Source of the DNA: Candidatus Kuenenia stuttgartensis
GTDB lineage: Bacteria > Planctomycetota > UBA1135 > UBA2386
Assembly (NCBI GenBank): GCA_945861365.1
Contig: CAMAUH010000185.1
Coordinates: 1 to 8,063 of the forward strand
DNA length: 8,063 nt
Direction: 5' to 3'
Under the pieces are notes generated by a model. That model worked only from the letters and a program-made list of their open reading frames with translations. It searched no databases and had not been told where the DNA came from. Shown in pieces: positions 5,693 through 8,063 of the stretch. The position numbers and the translations under genes are program-made. Numbering within the stretch: position 1 is the first letter of the stretch; each line of letters starts with the position of its first letter.

Positions 5693-5696
<4 letters not shown>
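5196..5696 (+). CDS. hscB: J-domain co-chaperone HscB
   Basis: This 166-residue protein (E. coli HscB: 171) has an N-terminal J-domain with the catalytic HPD at residues 38-40 in 'SRECHPDLH', after 'DPFTVFGLQ', and a second helical domain from about residue 90 ('DPAFLADALELAEEV') that in HscB holds IscU. The protein brings IscU to HscA and stimulates HscA's ATPase. The start is GTG at 5196, overlapping the iscA TGA as GTGA. No in-frame ATG precedes the J-domain, and the product begins only a few residues earlier than E. coli HscB. No N-terminal zinc-binding cysteine pairs of the eukaryotic type are seen. It should be translated by coupling to iscA, as no Shine-Dalgarno sequence is evident. 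Confidence 0.95.
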
Positions 5697-7512
<1,816 letters not shown>

Positions 7513-7516
<4 letters not shown>

Positions 7517-7857
7517 CGACGACGCGACTCACCGTGGCCGGCGAGACCCGGTCCTTCACGCTGGCGGTCGGTGAGACGATCCTGCACGCGGCGATGGAGC
7601 AGGGCCTGCACCTCGACCACGCCTGCGGCGGCGTCTGCGCCTGCTCGACCTGCCACGTCAAGGTCACCGCCGGTGCCGAATGCCTGTCGGCCGCGAGCGA
7701 GGACGAACTCGACCAGCTCGACACCGCCCGCGACGTCAACCTCGATTCGCGCCTGGGCTGCCAGGCGAAGCTGCTGCGCGCGCCCGCCGGCGGCGCCATC
7801 GCGATCACGATCCCGCAGTGGAACGTCAACGCGGTGCGCGAGGGTGCCGGGCACTGA
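7513..7857 (+). CDS. fdx: ISC-type [2Fe-2S] ferredoxin
   Basis: This 114-residue adrenodoxin-type ferredoxin (E. coli Fdx: 111) supplies electrons for cluster assembly on IscU. The ligands are Cys38, Cys44 and Cys47 in 'CGGVCACSTC' and Cys83 in 'SRLGCQA', the C-x5-C-x2-C...C pattern. The extra cysteine at 42 corresponds to the non-ligand Cys46 of E. coli Fdx. The N-terminal strand 'RLTVAGETRSFTLAVGETIL' and the acidic 'ASEDELDQLD' segment, which in this family faces partner proteins, are also present. The start is GTG at 7513, overlapping the hscA TGA as GTGA. AGAGGG at 7501-7506 is a reasonable Shine-Dalgarno site. It is the last operon gene visible, and no iscX follows. Confidence 0.95.
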
Positions 7858-7889
7858 GCTGCCCCGCCCACGGGGGCGGCGCAGCTCAG
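7854..7889 (+). terminator. Hairpin closing the isc operon
   Basis: CTGAGCTG (7854-7861) pairs with CAGCTCAG (7882-7889). An inner CCGCCC (7864-7869) pairs with GGGCGG (7874-7879) around ACGG, with one mismatch between the two helices. The fdx TGA (7855-7857) is in the left arm. There is no T-run afterwards, so it may stop polymerase poorly by itself and act instead as a 3' stability structure or a Rho-assisted terminator. The stem reads equally on both strands and could serve a convergent gene. Confidence 0.55.
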
Positions 7890-7984
7890 GAGTCTCGCAA
7901 CGCCGCGACGCGGGATGCGCCAACTGACGCATCGACGCCGAGGGCCCCGCTGCGTCGTTTCCTTGGCTGCCCAGCCTGCAAGCG

Positions 7985-8063
7985 TCAGCGGCCCGTAACG
8001 CCGCGGAACGGATTTCCTGACGTCGATTCGCCGCCCACGGGAACATCCCGCTGTGCAGCATCC
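7985..8063 (-). CDS. Possible C-terminal end of a convergent minus-strand gene
   Basis: On the minus strand a frame enters at the window edge, encodes 25 residues ending 'STSGNPFRGVTGR' and stops at TGA (7987-7985). The placement would fit a gene converging on the isc operon, with the operon's closing hairpin between them. Third-position GC is lower than in the neighbouring genes, and no family can be recognised from such a short tail. The alternative is that 7890-8063 is plain non-coding sequence; I see nothing else definite in it. Confidence 0.15.
   Translation of the reverse strand, partial: DAAQRDVPVGGESTSGNPFRGVTGR

Noticed and set aside
7926..7956. Possible second terminator hairpin GACGCA/TGCGTC followed by GTTTCC
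   Set aside because: It has only six pairs around a 19-base loop and a weak T-run, which is not distinguishable from chance in GC-rich sequence.
7858..8063. iscX as the expected last gene of the operon
   Set aside because: No small acidic + strand reading frame of that type follows fdx within the window.

Overview
This is a very GC-rich bacterial window with dense, GC-ending codon use. Its core is a complete ISC iron-sulfur cluster assembly operon on the + strand: iscR, iscS, iscU, iscA, hscB, hscA and fdx, at about 2468-7857. The gene order is the one known from beta- and gammaproteobacteria, but no iscX follows fdx before the window ends. The regulator at the head of the operon resembles the Rrf2 regulators usually linked to SUF systems more than classical IscR. 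I cannot name the organism; a high-GC proteobacterium, or another high-GC lineage carrying an ISC operon, are both possible.

Layout. Positions 1-708 hold the 3' part of a SurA/PpiC-type peptidyl-prolyl isomerase gene. It overlaps by 4 bases a GTG-started gene (705-1451) for a protein whose first half looks like the KduI/IolB bicupin family but whose second half lacks the metal-binding histidines. That gene converges on ygfZ (minus strand, 2362-1448), and the two stop codons interlock in the palindrome CTAG. ygfZ encodes a folate-binding Fe-S maintenance protein and is divergent from iscR across a 105-base region. That region carries a candidate iscR promoter, an inverted repeat and a clear ygfZ ribosome binding site.

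The operon has two parts. iscR and iscS are 18 bases apart. A 153-base gap then separates iscS from iscU, and it holds three strong hairpins. The first includes the iscS stop codon, and the second and third compete for the same CAGAG segment. After the gap, iscU-iscA-hscB-hscA-fdx are locked together by four successive 4-base ATGA/GTGA overlaps. A hairpin that includes the fdx stop codon closes the operon. The last roughly 170 bases have no convincing gene, though a minus-strand reading frame ending at 7985 could be the tail of a convergent gene.

How the genes work together (family knowledge): IscS draws sulfur from cysteine, and clusters form on the scaffold IscU. Fdx supplies electrons, HscB/HscA release the cluster through the LPPVK motif of IscU, and IscA carries clusters onward. 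The Rrf2 regulator probably senses cluster supply, and YgfZ helps maintain certain Fe-S enzymes. The points most worth a second look are the iscS-iscU hairpin block and the regulator, which has a histidine-containing insertion between its cysteine ligands.
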